Assembly (NCBI GenBank): GCA_015680685.1 | Contig: MNCI01024892.1 | Coordinates: forward strand, 481,562 to 545,561 | Direction of reading: 5' to 3' | DNA: 64,000 bases | Origin: Gnetum montanum | Lineage: Eukaryota; Streptophyta; Gnetopsida; Gnetales; Gnetaceae | Shown: one piece after another, positions 33,770-46,234 of the stretch | Layout of the letters: every line of letters starts with the position of its first letter | How positions within the stretch are numbered: position 1 is the stretch's first letter | Position numbers and translations under genes: made by a program | Notes under the pieces: model-generated | The model's database searches: none | What the model was told of the DNA's origin: nothing | Seen by the model: the letters and a program-made list of their open reading frames with translations, nothing else

Positions 33770-35444
33770 GGAAAACACTAATGTCTCTTGGACCATAGAA
33801 ACTATAAAGAATCCTAAACCTTTTGATTTTGTTTTACTTGATGATTTATATGAATATGTGTCAAAAGGTATCATTTCAAGATACATATTTCTAATTATTA
33901 TTGGATTTGTTCACCTGAATAAGGGATTTAAACTAGTGATTTAAGCTATCCTTGAATACTATGGAATTAATGTTTTATATACCACTAATTTTCTAATTTT
34001 TTTTGCTTGTTGAACTCGTAAATTTTGAAATAGTTGAGAAACCAATGGATCTTAAAGTTTTTATGGATCAACATAATACTTTTATTGTTCAGGAATAGAA
34101 AGTAGATTTTGATTAGTATTCTTCTAATTATTCTAAAATTTCTTACTATATTAAATTAGAAAATATTCCTCTTATTTTTCACAAGGCTAAAAGTGAAATT
34201 ATTGGTAGTATTAGCATAATCTTGAAGATAGTAAAAAAAACATTATTATATGGTGTGCATTACACATGCTATTTTGTAGAGATTGATTTACAGCGAAAGA
34301 AGACAGAATTAAAACTTAAGATTGATTATCAATGTTTTTCTGAAAAAATTACATATTATAATTTGCGAAGATATTACAACTATTGTCGTTATGAAGTTCA
34401 TGTTATTGAAATTTGACCTATTCTCAATAAAAAAGTGGTTTGTAAGGAAATGAAAAAAAAATTTTCAAAAAAGGCAAATAATGGTATTTTTCAGTAAGCA
34501 CAAATGAAACCTTCTTTAGCAAGTTCTCAATCTTTTACTAATTCTTTTAAATCTAAAGGTGTTAGTACATTCTTAATATCTAAAGAAGATTTCTCTTTAT
34601 TAAAAAAGAAGATATTTTCAGTAGGGACCAACAATAAAAATATTGATGTAGATGGATTTTACCCAGTGCAACATAAAAAGAAGAGGCCTAAAACTATTGG
34701 TTTCAATTTTAAAACCTTAAAGGTATTTCATTTTCTTTCTACTTATATAATTGTTCCAAATGTTTTTTTATTAGATAAAATTCTTTTTCGCTTATTAGTG
34801 ACATAGATTGTGAGATGAATGTTGAGCTTGAAAAATTAAGGATGGGGACCTCTTCCCACACATATTAATGTTAGTTTAATCATAGAATGTTCAAGGCCTT
34901 CTAATAAGTCTTGAGAAAAGATTATCACAATGTATCTTTAAAACCAACATTTGTCTCTAGATTTTCTTTTCATACAATAAATTAAAATTTTAGCTCATGA
35001 TATTAGTTTTGTTGGTAAATACATTTTAGAAAATTACATTATATCTTCTCAAGAAAAAAAAGACTAGTGCAACTTTAAACAAAAATATTTTTTCCTAATG
35101 TTAGGTTTTTATTCTAATCTCATTTGAATGAGAAGCATTATACTTGGTTTAATTATCAACAAGGAAACGATAGAACTTATGATTTACGTGATAGATTTTA
35201 CATCTCTCATATTTCCTTTTGAAATCCTACAAGCACAATAGAAGTGCAAATAGATGATACTTTGTTAGATCAATTTCCTATTAGCATTTTCTCTCTAGTA
35301 TTAATTCTTCATCCTTTCAAAAGCATAATATTTTTTGTATGAATGCTAATATGTTCATAGGACCTTAGTGGGAAAGACATTTTGAAGTCTTTATGAAATG
35401 CAAAAAGAAAGCATATTGGTGATATTAGATGGTTTTATTAGTGG
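33770..35444 (+). pseudogene. Unidentified degenerate coding relic, possibly endogenous pararetrovirus
   Basis: Quasi-open plus-strand frames run from about 33770, including 34222-34416 and 34504-34806, then a shifted frame at about 35110-35270. The composition is coding-like (Lys/Ile/Tyr-rich, consistent over several hundred codons), unlike the surrounding AT-rich DNA, and no LTR-element motif is present. The phrase around GFVHLNKGFKLV is faintly like movement proteins of the 30K type, which would suit an old caulimovirid copy, but this is weak. Stops and frameshifts are frequent, and G truncates it at 35445. Between 32861 and 33770 I see no convincing gene; an 86-codon ORF at 32864-33124 is unassigned. 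Confidence 0.25.
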
Positions 35445-36280
35445 TAATGAAGTGTCAAAGTGTTACATCGATTGGCCCTCGTCAATGTGGCCTTGTCGAT
35501 GGGCACCATCTACATGGTGTTGCCTTGTTGACAAGACCACGTTGATGTAGCATTTCCTATGTTTATGAGGCCCCAATGATGTAGCTCCATAATAAAGTCT
35601 ATAAATACGTGCTCACCCACCTTGTTTATGCAAGTTTTGTCATAGTTGTAGCAAAGCTCTTGTAGTTTTGTCATTTGAAAGTAATGTGAACAGTAATAAA
35701 GATGAGCCTTTTGATAAACCTTGTAGCACTTCGAAATAAATTAATTATTTATTGATGCATTTAATGTTTTATGTAATTTCCATTAATGCTTTAAGTAATT
35801 AAATAATTTATTAGGCTAAAGTAGGCTAAGCTAAGCTAGATTAAGTAGTGATTAATTAAGCACATAAGTACAACCACTTCGAGCATGTCCATGATGCTTG
35901 GTAATCTTAGTAATGCTTAATGTTTGGTTACACAGTAGCATTATACATGTTCAGTGGGACCAGATGCTTATGTTAGGATTAGTTAGGTGTAGTTAGTTAG
36001 ATTAAATTAGCAATTGAATTACTTCATTCCTTCCATCCTTTGCTTTAAGCAACCAAAACATAAAACGTAAAAATAATAAAAATCATATGCCTCAATTACA
36101 CTTAACCATACCTTTGTATATCACAAGTGTAATTGGGAAGACAATGAATGATTGTTAGGGCAAGTTCACTTCTTAGAGACTAGTGTACTGGAAGACATTG
36201 AATCCATAGAATTCGACTAGATCGAGCATGACCACTTAGTGATGTGTATGGTTAGGCATAGGGGTACTCATCACTCATCA
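35445..36280 (+). repeat. 5' LTR of element G
   Basis: It starts TAATGAAG (TG changed to TA) and ends CACTCATCA. U3 units of the CATCGATTGGCC / GTCAATGTGGCC type lie at 35464-35595. TATA box CTATAAATACG is at about 35599 and the poly(A)-type AATAAAGATGAG at about 35696. The PBS TTGGTATCATTGTTGGGGAT follows at 36281-36300. Confidence 0.85.
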
Positions 36281-36434
36281 TTGGTATCATTGTTGGGGAT
36301 TCTTTTTCTTTGAAATGTGTGCTATCTAGGTATAGTGAAAATCATTAACATCATTGAATGAACCCTAAGGTCAAAATCATTCTAAAAATAAATATAATAA
36401 TTTAAGCACATTGATAGCATATTTGTATTATAGA

Positions 36435-38900
36435 ATGTCTTCTCCTCACAAGCGTGATGATACTAAATCACCAGTGCCTCAAGAATACAAGGTGATATTA
36501 CTCATCTAGATGAGTATGTGCCTGACTTCACCTTCATCCTACACCAGGACAAACAACTGTGGTGGCGAGATATGAAGGGAAACATTATAATGCCTCATGA
36601 TTGATCTGTGCCTGGGATGCTACTCCAAATTCTTATGAGGTTGGGCATCTAGGATCTTTAAGAAGAGTACGTTGTGCATGACTATGACTATTAGGAATAT
36701 TGTCCTAGTAAAACACAACATAGGAGAGATCAACACTAGCAAAAGCACCATGAGGCTATGAAGGGTAAACAGTTTACCAATCCCTTGTTATTGCTCAACC
36801 AAAATGACAATGAGGATCCTCTATCTGGGGGTTCTCAACATGTAGATTCTCTACCCCTTAATATTGATGATGGAGGATTAAACTTGAAGCTATCGTCCAC
36901 TATCAATAATTTGGGTTCATGCAAAAGTGGGAGTCAAAGTAGGGGCTTGAGTAAGCATTAGGATGACAAGAAAGCTGATGAACATGGTCATGACAAGAGT
37001 AGAGAAGGTGGCAGATACCATGGTGGTGGTAGTCCTCCTTCTTCTTTGTCCTCTTCATCTACATCTTCTTCTTCCTCTTTAGGTTTACTACTAAAAGGAT
37101 AACCATGATGAAGGTGAACAGTGGGACAATAATGATCACCAGGCCCTTCATGAATGAAGGGGTAGCAGAGGACATCATAGAAATCATCGAAATAATGATG
37201 ATGATGAGCCTTTACTGGCAACTTAGAGTATGTTGAATATCATAGAGGTAGTGAAATTCCAACCAAACATGTAAAAGATAATGAAATCAAGTGACTTGAC
37301 ATGAACAATATCCCCAAATTTGAGCGGGGATATAACTCTAATCCATAAACACATCTTCAATTCTTTCATGATGCTTGTGCCTTACAAAATATTAAAAATG
37401 ATAAGCAAAAATTAAAGCTATTTCCTAGGACACTCATCAAGAAAGCCAAAAGTTAGTATTGATCCTTAGAGCTAGAATCCATCTATAGGTGGAGTACAAT
37501 GCTAAAGCTATTCAATGATAAATATCAAACATACTCCTAAGTGTCTAATCTGAGAAGGCAGATCTAAGGATGGAAGCAAGGATCACATGAACCCTTGGAC
37601 ATCGCCATGGACAAATACTATTCTTTCATACATCGATGCCCTAGGCATGGTTATTCTCAGTGGAAACAACTTCACCAAATGATATATGGACTTAGATCAA
37701 AAATGAAAAGAGCTCTTGGGGTTTATGCCCAAGGTAGGCTATTATAACTTAGAGCCCATTAGATCCAAAGGCTAATAGAGCAGGTAGCAAAAGAAGAAGG
37801 AGAGCTAAGAAAATGAGTAAGAGTTTAGAAATATAATAGGGATCCTTCTATTAGAAAAAAGGAGGTTCAATTTTGTGACAATGAGGAGGAGTCACCACTT
37901 GATGAGATGGTGAATAGAAAGACCTTGCCAATCTAAAAATCTATGTCTAAAATTTTGGCGAAGGTAGATAAAATATGGGATTCATTGAATGAAAAATTTC
38001 AAGATGCTCTAAAGATCACAAAAGACTGAAGAGAGCAAAGTAGTGATTGTAACTAAAGGAGGTGGAAAAAAGCTGAATGTCCCTACCAAAGGGGAAAGGG
38101 TAGAAGAAGTTGCGGAGACAAAATCATATGATGACGATGAGTATAACATCTACCAATACGAACATCCTAAGGGGTGTTTTCCTATCATGTCACACTTGCA
38201 GGAGTCTAGGATGTACACGCTGAATCCTAGATTGGCAAGAAGGCAAGCACTTAGAAGATTAGCTTATCCTCAAGGTAATCCAAGGCAGTTCCACTAGCAA
38301 CAACAAGCTTATTATCCAAGTGGAGCTCCACCACAATTATATGAGCAATACTAGTAATGGCAACATCCACAATCATGGGGGATGCCACCACTAAGGTAGT
38401 AGTACAGTTACAGACAACTAGATTCATATTGGTACTATGTTCAGCAACCAATGTCTCCACGTGACTCTTCTAGTCACATTTCTTTTCAACATTACTACTA
38501 CCCTCTAAAGTATCATAGAACTAATTCTCCATCTACTAGAGGGGAAACCCCATATCCCTATCATCCATCTCATCCCTTAGCACATGCTCCTCCATCCCTC
38601 ACCTAATTACCTTTTACTCCATCTATGCAAGGTGAAATTCCACCATAGTTGCGATAACATAATGCTACTAGGGTTTTTAACTTACATCTGACTTTCTAAT
38701 CGAATGGTTCGGAACCCAAATCCAAAAAATAATGATTCTTCTAATCCAATAGTCCTTCAAATTCCTCACAGACTAATGCAGCTAGCCACCCTATCTCTCC
38801 ATCATCCTCTACATCAAATCCTTTTGAGAGCCCTTCAAACCAAATACCTCCTAAGATCTACATTGTCATGTTAACCCATGTTGTATCTGATTGAATCAAG
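36435..38900 (+). pseudogene. gag: gag of element G
   Basis: ATG at 36435 (MSSPHKRDDTKSPVPQE) is followed by the N-segment THLDEYVPDFTFILHQD, which F shares. A Ser/Gly/Asp-rich linker (36758-37100) follows, then the capsid core (about 37290-37820; ATCTTCAATTC..., FNDKYQTYS, LRRQI-like, WKQGSHEPLD). After about 37850 comes a zinc-knuckle-like site; in F it is C-x2-C-x3-H-x3-C, and here its first two Cys are lost (YNIYQYEHPKGCFP, about 38143-38184). A Gln/Pro-rich tail closes it. Multiple stops and frameshifts are present. Confidence 0.75.
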
Positions 38901-39530
38901 GCTAGTAACCTTTCCAGAAAAAGATCTGACCTTGGATGTCCTCTCATTTACTTGCAGATCACTAAACATGAGCCATGCAAGGCTCTTCTTGATTCAACTT
39001 CCAATGTCAATCTAATTTCCCATGACATGTACAAAGCATGGAGCCTACTACCTCTCAAGAAGAGCAATATCTCTTTAGAATTGACAAACCAGTCAATCAT
39101 TATTCCTTTGGGACTTGTGGAGGACATTGTGATCACCATTTGGGGGGAGTCCTATCCTACCAATTTTCTAGTGATCAAGATTGACAAATGTAAGGAATAC
39201 TTCCCAATTATTATGGAAAGGGCATGGTTGAGGATTGTCGATGCATGAATGGGCATCAAGGATCTCTCCTTGGAGATTTCTAGGGAGAATGAATTTGGAA
39301 AGATTAAGAAGAAGAGAGTTCCATGCATCACGTACAGTGATACCTAGTGCAACTATGTATACAAACTCTAGTTTGTCAAGAGAACATCGATCAAAGCATG
39401 TAGACAATGTGTGGATGAATCTAAAATCCAAAGGTACCTATATGCAAGAGCCACAAAACAAGAGGACACCCGATGGCTAATAACTAATCTTAGAAGCAGC
39501 ACACTTTGCATGAAACCTAGTGAGAGTCTA
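38901..39530 (+). pseudogene. Protease domain of element G
   Basis: An open frame at 38952-39248 reads CKALLDSTSNVNLIS (retropepsin-type site, DST in place of DSG). The protease C-terminal phrases LVIKIDKC and FPIIMERAWL follow. After a frameshift it continues to about 39480 (TRGHPMANN-like, the DTQWLT equivalent). Confidence 0.75.
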
Positions 39531-40920
39531 ACATGTGCCTATATTGAAAGCATTGATAAACTAGAGAATGTTCATCACTAACTCTATGATGATGAAAATG
39601 ATAATACCAATTGGGAAGAGTTGGAAATCCATGAAAATTTTAAACAAGAGCCCTTAGAGATGAAAACTCTACCTACTGGCATGGAGTATGCATTTTTAGC
39701 AAATGACAAGCCAATAATAATCAATGTCGATCTTGCTCCTGAATAAAAATAGATGCTATTAAAAGTGATCAACAAATGGCCAGCAACCTTTTCTTCGTCA
39801 TATCCTGAACTCACAGGGATTGATCCTAGGATATACTAGCATCGTATCTACACTGATCTGGCCATAAAGCCAAAGAGGTAGTTGCAGTGATGATTGAACC
39901 CCAAATTAAAGAAGATCATCAAAGAGACAATTGAATGACTCCTCAATGCGGGGTTTATCTATCCCATTGTGCATAGTGAGTAGGTTAGTCCACTCATGAT
40001 TGTGACAAAGAAAGGTAACAAGTGGTGGGTTTACATCAACTTTTGATTATTGAATATGGCAACATTCAAAGATCACTTTCCATTGCCATTTGTGAATCAA
40101 GTGTTAAACACTATATCTAGGCATTGCTATTATAGTTTTCTGGATGGTTTTAGTGGCTATAACCAAATCCAAATCACATTGGAGGATCAAGTTAAAACAA
40201 CATTCCCGAGTCACTAGGGAACTTTTGCATATCGAAAGATGCCTTTTTGTCTGTGCAATGCTCCTGCAACATTCCTATGCTTGGTTCTGAGCATTTTTAG
40301 CAATAAATTGATTATGGGATGGAAGTCTTCATGGATGACTTCTCCACCTATGGCACCACATTTGAGCAAGCCTTTGATTGCCTTGACCAAGTGCTTAATA
40401 GATGTGTGGAAACAAACCTGTGGCTCATTTAGCAAAAGAGCCATATGATGGTCTAGGAGGGCATTGTGCTAAGGCACATAATTTCTCAGGGAATGATTAA
40501 GGTGAACACTACAAAGATAAGAGTTATCCAAGGAATAACTCACAAACTAGAAATCATCAAAGATTTTTTGTCATTCCTTGGACACACTGGCTACTACTGA
40601 GAATTTTTCTAAGATTGTAAAACCATTAGTTAAGCTAACAAAACAAGATTCTTCATTCATCTAGATGAAGGAATGTGAAAAAAAATTCTAGAGCCTTAAG
40701 CAGAAGCTCATAGAGACTCTAATTCTATGAGGACCTGATTGGTCCATATCATTTCATATCATGACGGATGCATCAAATTGTGCCTTGGGAGCCATGCTTA
40801 TGTAATTAGATGATAAAAAAGTCCTTGCAATGTTATTGTGCACATTCTCTAGGATTCTCATGAAGGTCCTTGTAAAGGCCACTATGTTAGAAGATGCACA
40901 ATCATAAAAATTCTAATGGT
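39531..40920 (+). pseudogene. Reverse transcriptase and partial RNase H of element G
   Basis: RT motifs in changing frames: AGFIYPI, SPLMIVTKK (about 39990), YYSFLDGFSGYNQIQI (about 40128-40175), the active-site phrase EVFMDDFSTYG (about 40320-40353), and the RT thumb region. RNase H begins IMTDASNCALGAM (about 40758-40800) with its first Asp intact. Soon after (about 40850) the sequence jumps to HEGPCKGHYVRR, which belongs to the INT zinc-binding region, so the rest of RNase H is deleted. Confidence 0.75.
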
Positions 40921-41960
40921 AGGATACTATTAGCCCATAATCTTCAGGGATGCCCACTAGTTTGTCTGAGCCTATGAATGCTATCAACTATATGGTGGGA
41001 TGACTACACAAATAGAGGATCCTCAATAGTGGATTCAATCACTAGAACCCTTCGACACATAGGGCATCAACTTCATGGACCCCATCACATCCATGTCAAA
41101 TGGAAAAGCATATATAATCATCACCATTGATTATTGCACAAAATGGATAGAAGCAGCAGCTGTCATTGATTATACATCATGCACTGCTACACGGTTTATA
41201 CAACAAAATGTTGTGAATAGGTTTGGGGTGCCATGTGCATTGATTTCTAATAACAGATCCCATTTTATAGGTGCTACTTTTTGCAAGCTTATGAAACTCT
41301 TAAGGGTTGAACATAAATTAACAACACTTGACCACCTCCACGTCAATAGTTAAGCAGAAGTTACCAATACGGAGATCATGAAGATCCTAATGAGAACTAT
41401 TAGCAAATGTAGGAGAGACTAAAGCACAAAATTAAACGATGTCCTCTAGGCATACCGCTCAACATGGAAACTTCCTATAAGCTACTCTCTCGATGAGCTA
41501 GTGTACAAAAAAATACCAACTCTACCTATCCAATCCAAGCTTTGTACACTTTCAATAGCTTGTGACTTGGACCTTGAGCTTAGCCTAGCACAAAAAGAAA
41601 GATTAATCAACCTGAATGTACTAAATGAAAATCGATTAGTAGCCCTATCCTTGAATGAAGTGCACAAGGCATTCAACAAAAAGCGTTATGACCTTAGAAT
41701 ACACAAAGAGAAGTTTCAACTAGGAGATAAGGTTCTCTACTAGAACCCCACACATGTACCTCAACAAACTAAGTTCCAAATGTTATGGGAAGGACCTTAC
41801 ATCATTTATGAAACCTTTTCTTTTGAGATCATGTTGATCTAAAAACCTGAAAGCCTGGACAAAAAGTAGCTAATCAACATGTAACAAGTCAAACCTTTTC
41901 ATAAATCCATGCAAGCTAGTGGAAGCAACACCTCAACAGATGGACAACCTAACTCAATTT
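40921..41960 (+). pseudogene. Integrase of element G
   Basis: It would insert the cDNA into the genome. The core is readable at 41075-41353 and beyond: MDPITSMSNGKAYIIITIDYCTKW, then FGVPCALISNNRSHFIGATF, then AEVTNTEIMKILM. Of the DDE triad, both Asp are changed to Asn (GINFMDP, ISNNRSHF) and the Glu remains. The C-terminal region (41501-41743, LNVLNENRLVALSLNEVHKAFNKKRYD) runs to about 41960. No chromodomain is seen. Confidence 0.8.
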
Positions 41961-41979
41961 TTTAGATCTTATCCTTCCA

Positions 41980-43050
41980 ACTTAGTCATGAGTGACATGG
42001 CCATCCATGCTGATCATATACGTGGCTCCTCAGTTTTTACAAATTTTTGTTTTTGCAAATTGTTTATTTTGCATCTTTTTGATTTTAAAATTTTTTCCTA
42101 TTTTACACCATTTTTTATACCATCATTACTACATTTAAATTTTTTTTTGAATATTTTACACTTTCTTATATATTTTACTTTATTTTAGTGTGATTTTCTA
42201 ATTTCTATTAATAAACGTGCTTTGTGCCAATAGGACATAATGGTGCTATAGCTATTGCTAATGGCGATTTGTGCTTAATGTTTTTGTTTGCTAATGTCTA
42301 GTTTCTATTTTTGAATTTTCATATCAATAGCTAAGACATGGTTTCTTTTTTATGGAATAGGTAGTCATTCCACAACATTCACCTATGCACAAAAATCAAT
42401 GGTTTTCCTTGTTTTGGGAATATGAGATCCCTTTTATTAAATAAACCTTTAATAAATTTATGACCTTGGAGGTTTCTAGAATTAGGAAGGATTCAAAGGT
42501 TTGCACAAGGTGTGAGTTCAAGGGGACTGAATACTCTTTGTACTCTTCTACTTACTTAGGTGCATGAGTGTTTTCATGGATTTCTTACCATTCCGTGTTG
42601 ACCATAAACAGGAAGCTAAATAAGTCTTTTCATGGTGTGGTTCCCATCTAAAAAAAATAAAACAAAAAAATATATAAAAATGAATAAATAATGGTGGAAA
42701 TTCAAAGCACACTCCTTAGACAAATAAACAAGCTATAAGCACTATTTATGAGACTAAAAAGACATGTTACCCATGCTTGAACGTCCCCTCTAACTAAGGC
42801 CTCTACCACTTCCTACTTCTCTTTTCTTCTCTTTAAGGAATAGTGGTTGTTCTGTGGAAGCACTCTTGTGTCTAAAGGAGGTGCATCGGTCTTGGAATGG
42901 CAATGCAAAGTCACTAAAAGCAATTGGTTTTGGTCTAGATTGAGGATGGATCTTCTCAGGTCATTTAAACACAAATCCACAAGAGACTTCTTTTGACCTC
43001 AATTTGGAACTCCATTTTACCTTCTCCATCATCCATCCATGCTTACCTCA
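41980..43050 (+). other. Spacer of element G with PPT-like box, M1 and M2
   Basis: ACTTAGTCATGAGTGACA (41980-41997) is the decayed PPT-like box. M1 is at about 42508-42533 (GGTGTGAGTTCAAGGGGACT) and M2 at 42751-42790 (AAGACATGTTACCCATGC). M3, the internal promoter and the aORF start have been deleted at about 43050. The rest is AT-rich and non-coding. Confidence 0.6.
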
Positions 43051-44503
43051 TTGTTGATGTCCATATTCTTGTTTGATTTCTATACCATATGTCACTACAC
43101 TTAAAGATATGCAAATGTTCGCAGGGATCATAAGTGGTAGACTAAGCGCAACATAGCATGAATAACTACTAGACTGGCTAGTAGGAACCAGGCAACTATT
43201 TTTGAATGTCTTTGACATTCCAAATAGTATAATTAACCTAGTAGAAGTTGCTAGAGGCAAGGGGCAAAAGCATTATTTTGAAAGGATGACTTGAAATAGC
43301 CAAGGAGTTAAATGAAAGCTTAGCTATGGAAGTTGTTGAACTAAGAGACTAGATTTTCGACCTTACATTGAAAAGAGATGAAGCTCTTGAAGAGCTTCAT
43401 ACCAGGTTGAAAGGGGTTGAGGATGTAATGGAGATGACAATGTTCTACCGATCCTTGACAAAGGCCACCTAGCATAAAATTTAGAAGGTCTAATGAAACA
43501 TTGATTGCAAAAAATCATCACCTATGAAACATTGATGTGCATAAACAGTAATTGACTAATTTTATCCATCAATAGTGGGAGCAACTAGCTAGAGCAAGTA
43601 CAGAGTTAAGGAGATTAGCAGTAGAGAATAGAAACCTCTCCATGGAGGAGGTCCATGTTCTTTGCCAAAAGATTACAATAGAAGTAGCCGCTTGGAAATC
43701 AAAGTCTCTAAAATTTGAGAGAGTAAAAAATCACTATAGGTACCAAGTCAGCCTACAAAAGGAAATAAATGAGAAACACATTCAAGTAACAAAGGCAAAG
43801 ATGAATGAGACCCTCTAGCAACTACAACAAGGATGCAAAATATGGCAGCCCATTGTTGATGGGATTGATCATTACAATAAAGCAGAAATTCACTTGGAGT
43901 TGTAGATAGAGGAGATGACCAAATATATGAAGCTCACCAACCTCTAATATGCAAACCTGGCTATGTTGACTACTAGATGGTCATGGTTAGAACTAGAAAA
44001 GCAGGTGGCCAGCTCATACTTATTGTATGAGGCCAAGTTCAAGCACCACAAGGACACCAAGCAAAAGCTTCTGATGGCAAATGCTAAACTTGAGATTCTC
44101 CAGGGTAAATATACTAATTAGAGATCCACTGTCGAGAGCTTGGACAAAAGAATCAATGACTACCATGAGCTACAAAATGCAGTCAAGGTGTTCGATGTTG
44201 AATGCAAATAATTCACTACCTGGTTCATCAATGTCAAGGAGATATTCCCATTAATGCCCCATCTGTGGGATATTCCCATTCTAGTTTACACTGGTAATAC
44301 CACATGGACTGTGAATGATCCTCGGAGTATGGAGGAGAAGATAAAGGCATTACTCATTACTGGATGCCTTTCACCTTCCACTAGAGGTCGCAACTATAGC
44401 AGGACAACCATAACCTCCTTAGCCACCCCATGTGTCCAAAGTTGACAAAGGTCCTTCAGAGCCTCAGGAACCTCCACCACTTGGGACTATTTTATCTTCT
44501 TAA
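43051..44503 (+). pseudogene. aORF of element G, N-domain deleted
   Basis: Only the hinge, coiled coil and tail remain, aligning with A from about 1520 on. Phrases include MKLTNL, EKQVASSYLLYEAKFKHHKDTKQKL (split by stops) and NDYHELQNAVKVFDV. The region before the tail reads PSTRG, and the tail ends PPPLGTILSS with TAA at 44501-44503. Confidence 0.7.
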
Positions 44504-44703
44504 CTATCTTCACACTATTAGAGGAAGTGTTATCCAATTTGAGTAGTCATGTCATAGTGTCAAATTTTATGTCATGAACATCACAAATTTTGTAATGATA
44601 TCAATCTGTACACTTAAGCACTTAATTTTTTTGTGTCAAGTGTTAGTTAATAATCCCATACCTTTCCAATTTTGTAAAGGAACTCAAGGATGAGTTATCA
44701 TTC

Positions 44704-45250
44704 AGTCATGAGGGTATGATGAAGCATCAAAGTGTCACATCGACAGGCCCTCATCGATGCGAGCCTATCTACATGGTGTAAAGTCATAAGGGAAATTGCA
44801 TTTAATGTTTTATGTAATTTCCCTTATTAATTTAAGTAATTAAATAATTAATTAGGCTAAAATAAGCTAGATTAAGTAGCAATTAATTAAGTACATAAGT
44901 ATGACCACTTTGAGCATGTGCATGATGTTTGTGAATCCCAGTAATGCTTAACGTTTGGTAACCCAGCAACATTATACGTGTTCAGGATGTATATAACAAG
45001 TGGGACCGGATGCCTATGTCAAGATTAGTTAGGTGTAGTTAGTTAGATTAAATTCGTAATTGAATTACTTCATTCCTTCTATCCTTTGCTTTAAGCACCC
45101 AAAACATAAAACATAAAAATAATAAAAATCATATGTCTCGATTACACTTTACTATACCTTTGCATATCACAAGTGTGATTGGGAATACAATGAATGACTG
45201 TTAGGGCAAGTTCACTTCCTAAAGACTAATCTATCGAAAGACATAGAATG
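44704..45250 (+). repeat. PPT and truncated 3' LTR of element G
   Basis: TCAGTCATGAGGGTA is the PPT; the LTR starts TGATGAAGC at 44717. Compared with the 5' LTR, it lost about 230 bases covering most of U3, the TATA box and R (after CTACATGGTG it resumes near GCATTTAATG). It is cut at 45250 by the insertion of E. Confidence 0.8.
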
Positions 45251-46111
45251 TGATAAGTCATGAATTTGTCAACCCAAATATCAGATGCTTGATATCAAAG
45301 CCCATGAAGTGATGGCGGATATCTGATATCTTCTTCTCTATGCTAGCCTATAAATATAGCACTTGGCTTCCTAGTTGGGATATAAAAGAAATAGTTTAGT
45401 TTCAGTTTTTAGTTAGCTTCTTCATAGATTATTTTTCAGTCCTCTTATTTTCCTAGTACATGCTCATAGTGTGATTTTTGTAATCGTATGGCACCTTTGT
45501 TCAAGTGTAACATACTTGGACACATTACATGACTAAAAATAAAGATTGAGATTACTCCCATCATTGCAACATCTACTTAGATTATTATTGCTTTTAATTG
45601 TTAATTATTTACTATTCTCTTTAGTTAACATTTCCACTTATTACTATTTACTATTCTTTTCATTAAGTGAAATGCATACGCCTTAGTCACAAGCACTTAA
45701 GTGTAAGTACTTGGTAATTGAGGAGTGTATTATTTGGCACACCTAGTGACATACACTTGGAAATCCCATAAGTAGTCTCATAAAGTCCAAGGCATGTATG
45801 GATGATTAAGAGCAAATACTCATTGCACATAGGCTAGTTTAGATTTTACTCTCCATTTTTCAGTAGCTTAATTAATTCATCTCTTTGTCATCATTAAGAG
45901 TAGCATAGAATTAGACAACATCACATGCCTCACTTTGGACTAAACCATACGTGACAAAGCTACTAGTAGTCCAAGTGGGAAGATAGTGAACTATGATCAA
46001 AGCATAATGATTTAGATACTACAACTAGTCCCATCCATAGAATTCGACCAGATCATGCCTGAATGCTTGTGATTCGTATGGTTGAGCGTAGGGGTACCTT
46101 GCTGCTCATCA
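45251..46111 (+). repeat. 5' LTR of element E
   Basis: 861 bp, TGATAAGTC...GCTCATCA. U3 is short with AATATCAGATGCTTGATATC and GATATCTGATATC motifs (about 45280-45332). TATA box CCTATAAATATAGC is at 45347-45360; AATAAAGATTGAGAT at about 45538 marks R. A decayed tRNA-Asp PBS (TTAGCAGCATTGCCAAGGAT) follows. Confidence 0.85.
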
Positions 46112-46234
46112 TTAGCAGCATTGCCAAGGATGGCGCTAGTCATCTAGATTAGTTATATTATACATGACTGCTATAAAGGTATTAACAGTATATCTTTCAG
46201 AAAATATTAAATCATACACACCAATAACCAACAA

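Larger units (their letters stand above)
35445..45250 (+). mobile_element. Element G, Ty3/gypsy element with gag-pol-aORF, 3' LTR cut by E
   Basis: The order is 5' LTR, tRNA-Asp-type PBS, gag, PR, RT, partial RNase H, INT, spacer, truncated aORF, PPT, 3' LTR. It is a close relative of F. AGTGG (35440-35444) precedes it; the other duplicate would lie beyond E. Two internal deletions are visible: the second half of RNase H plus the start of INT, and M3 through the aORF N-domain. It cannot have been autonomous in its present state. Confidence 0.85.
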
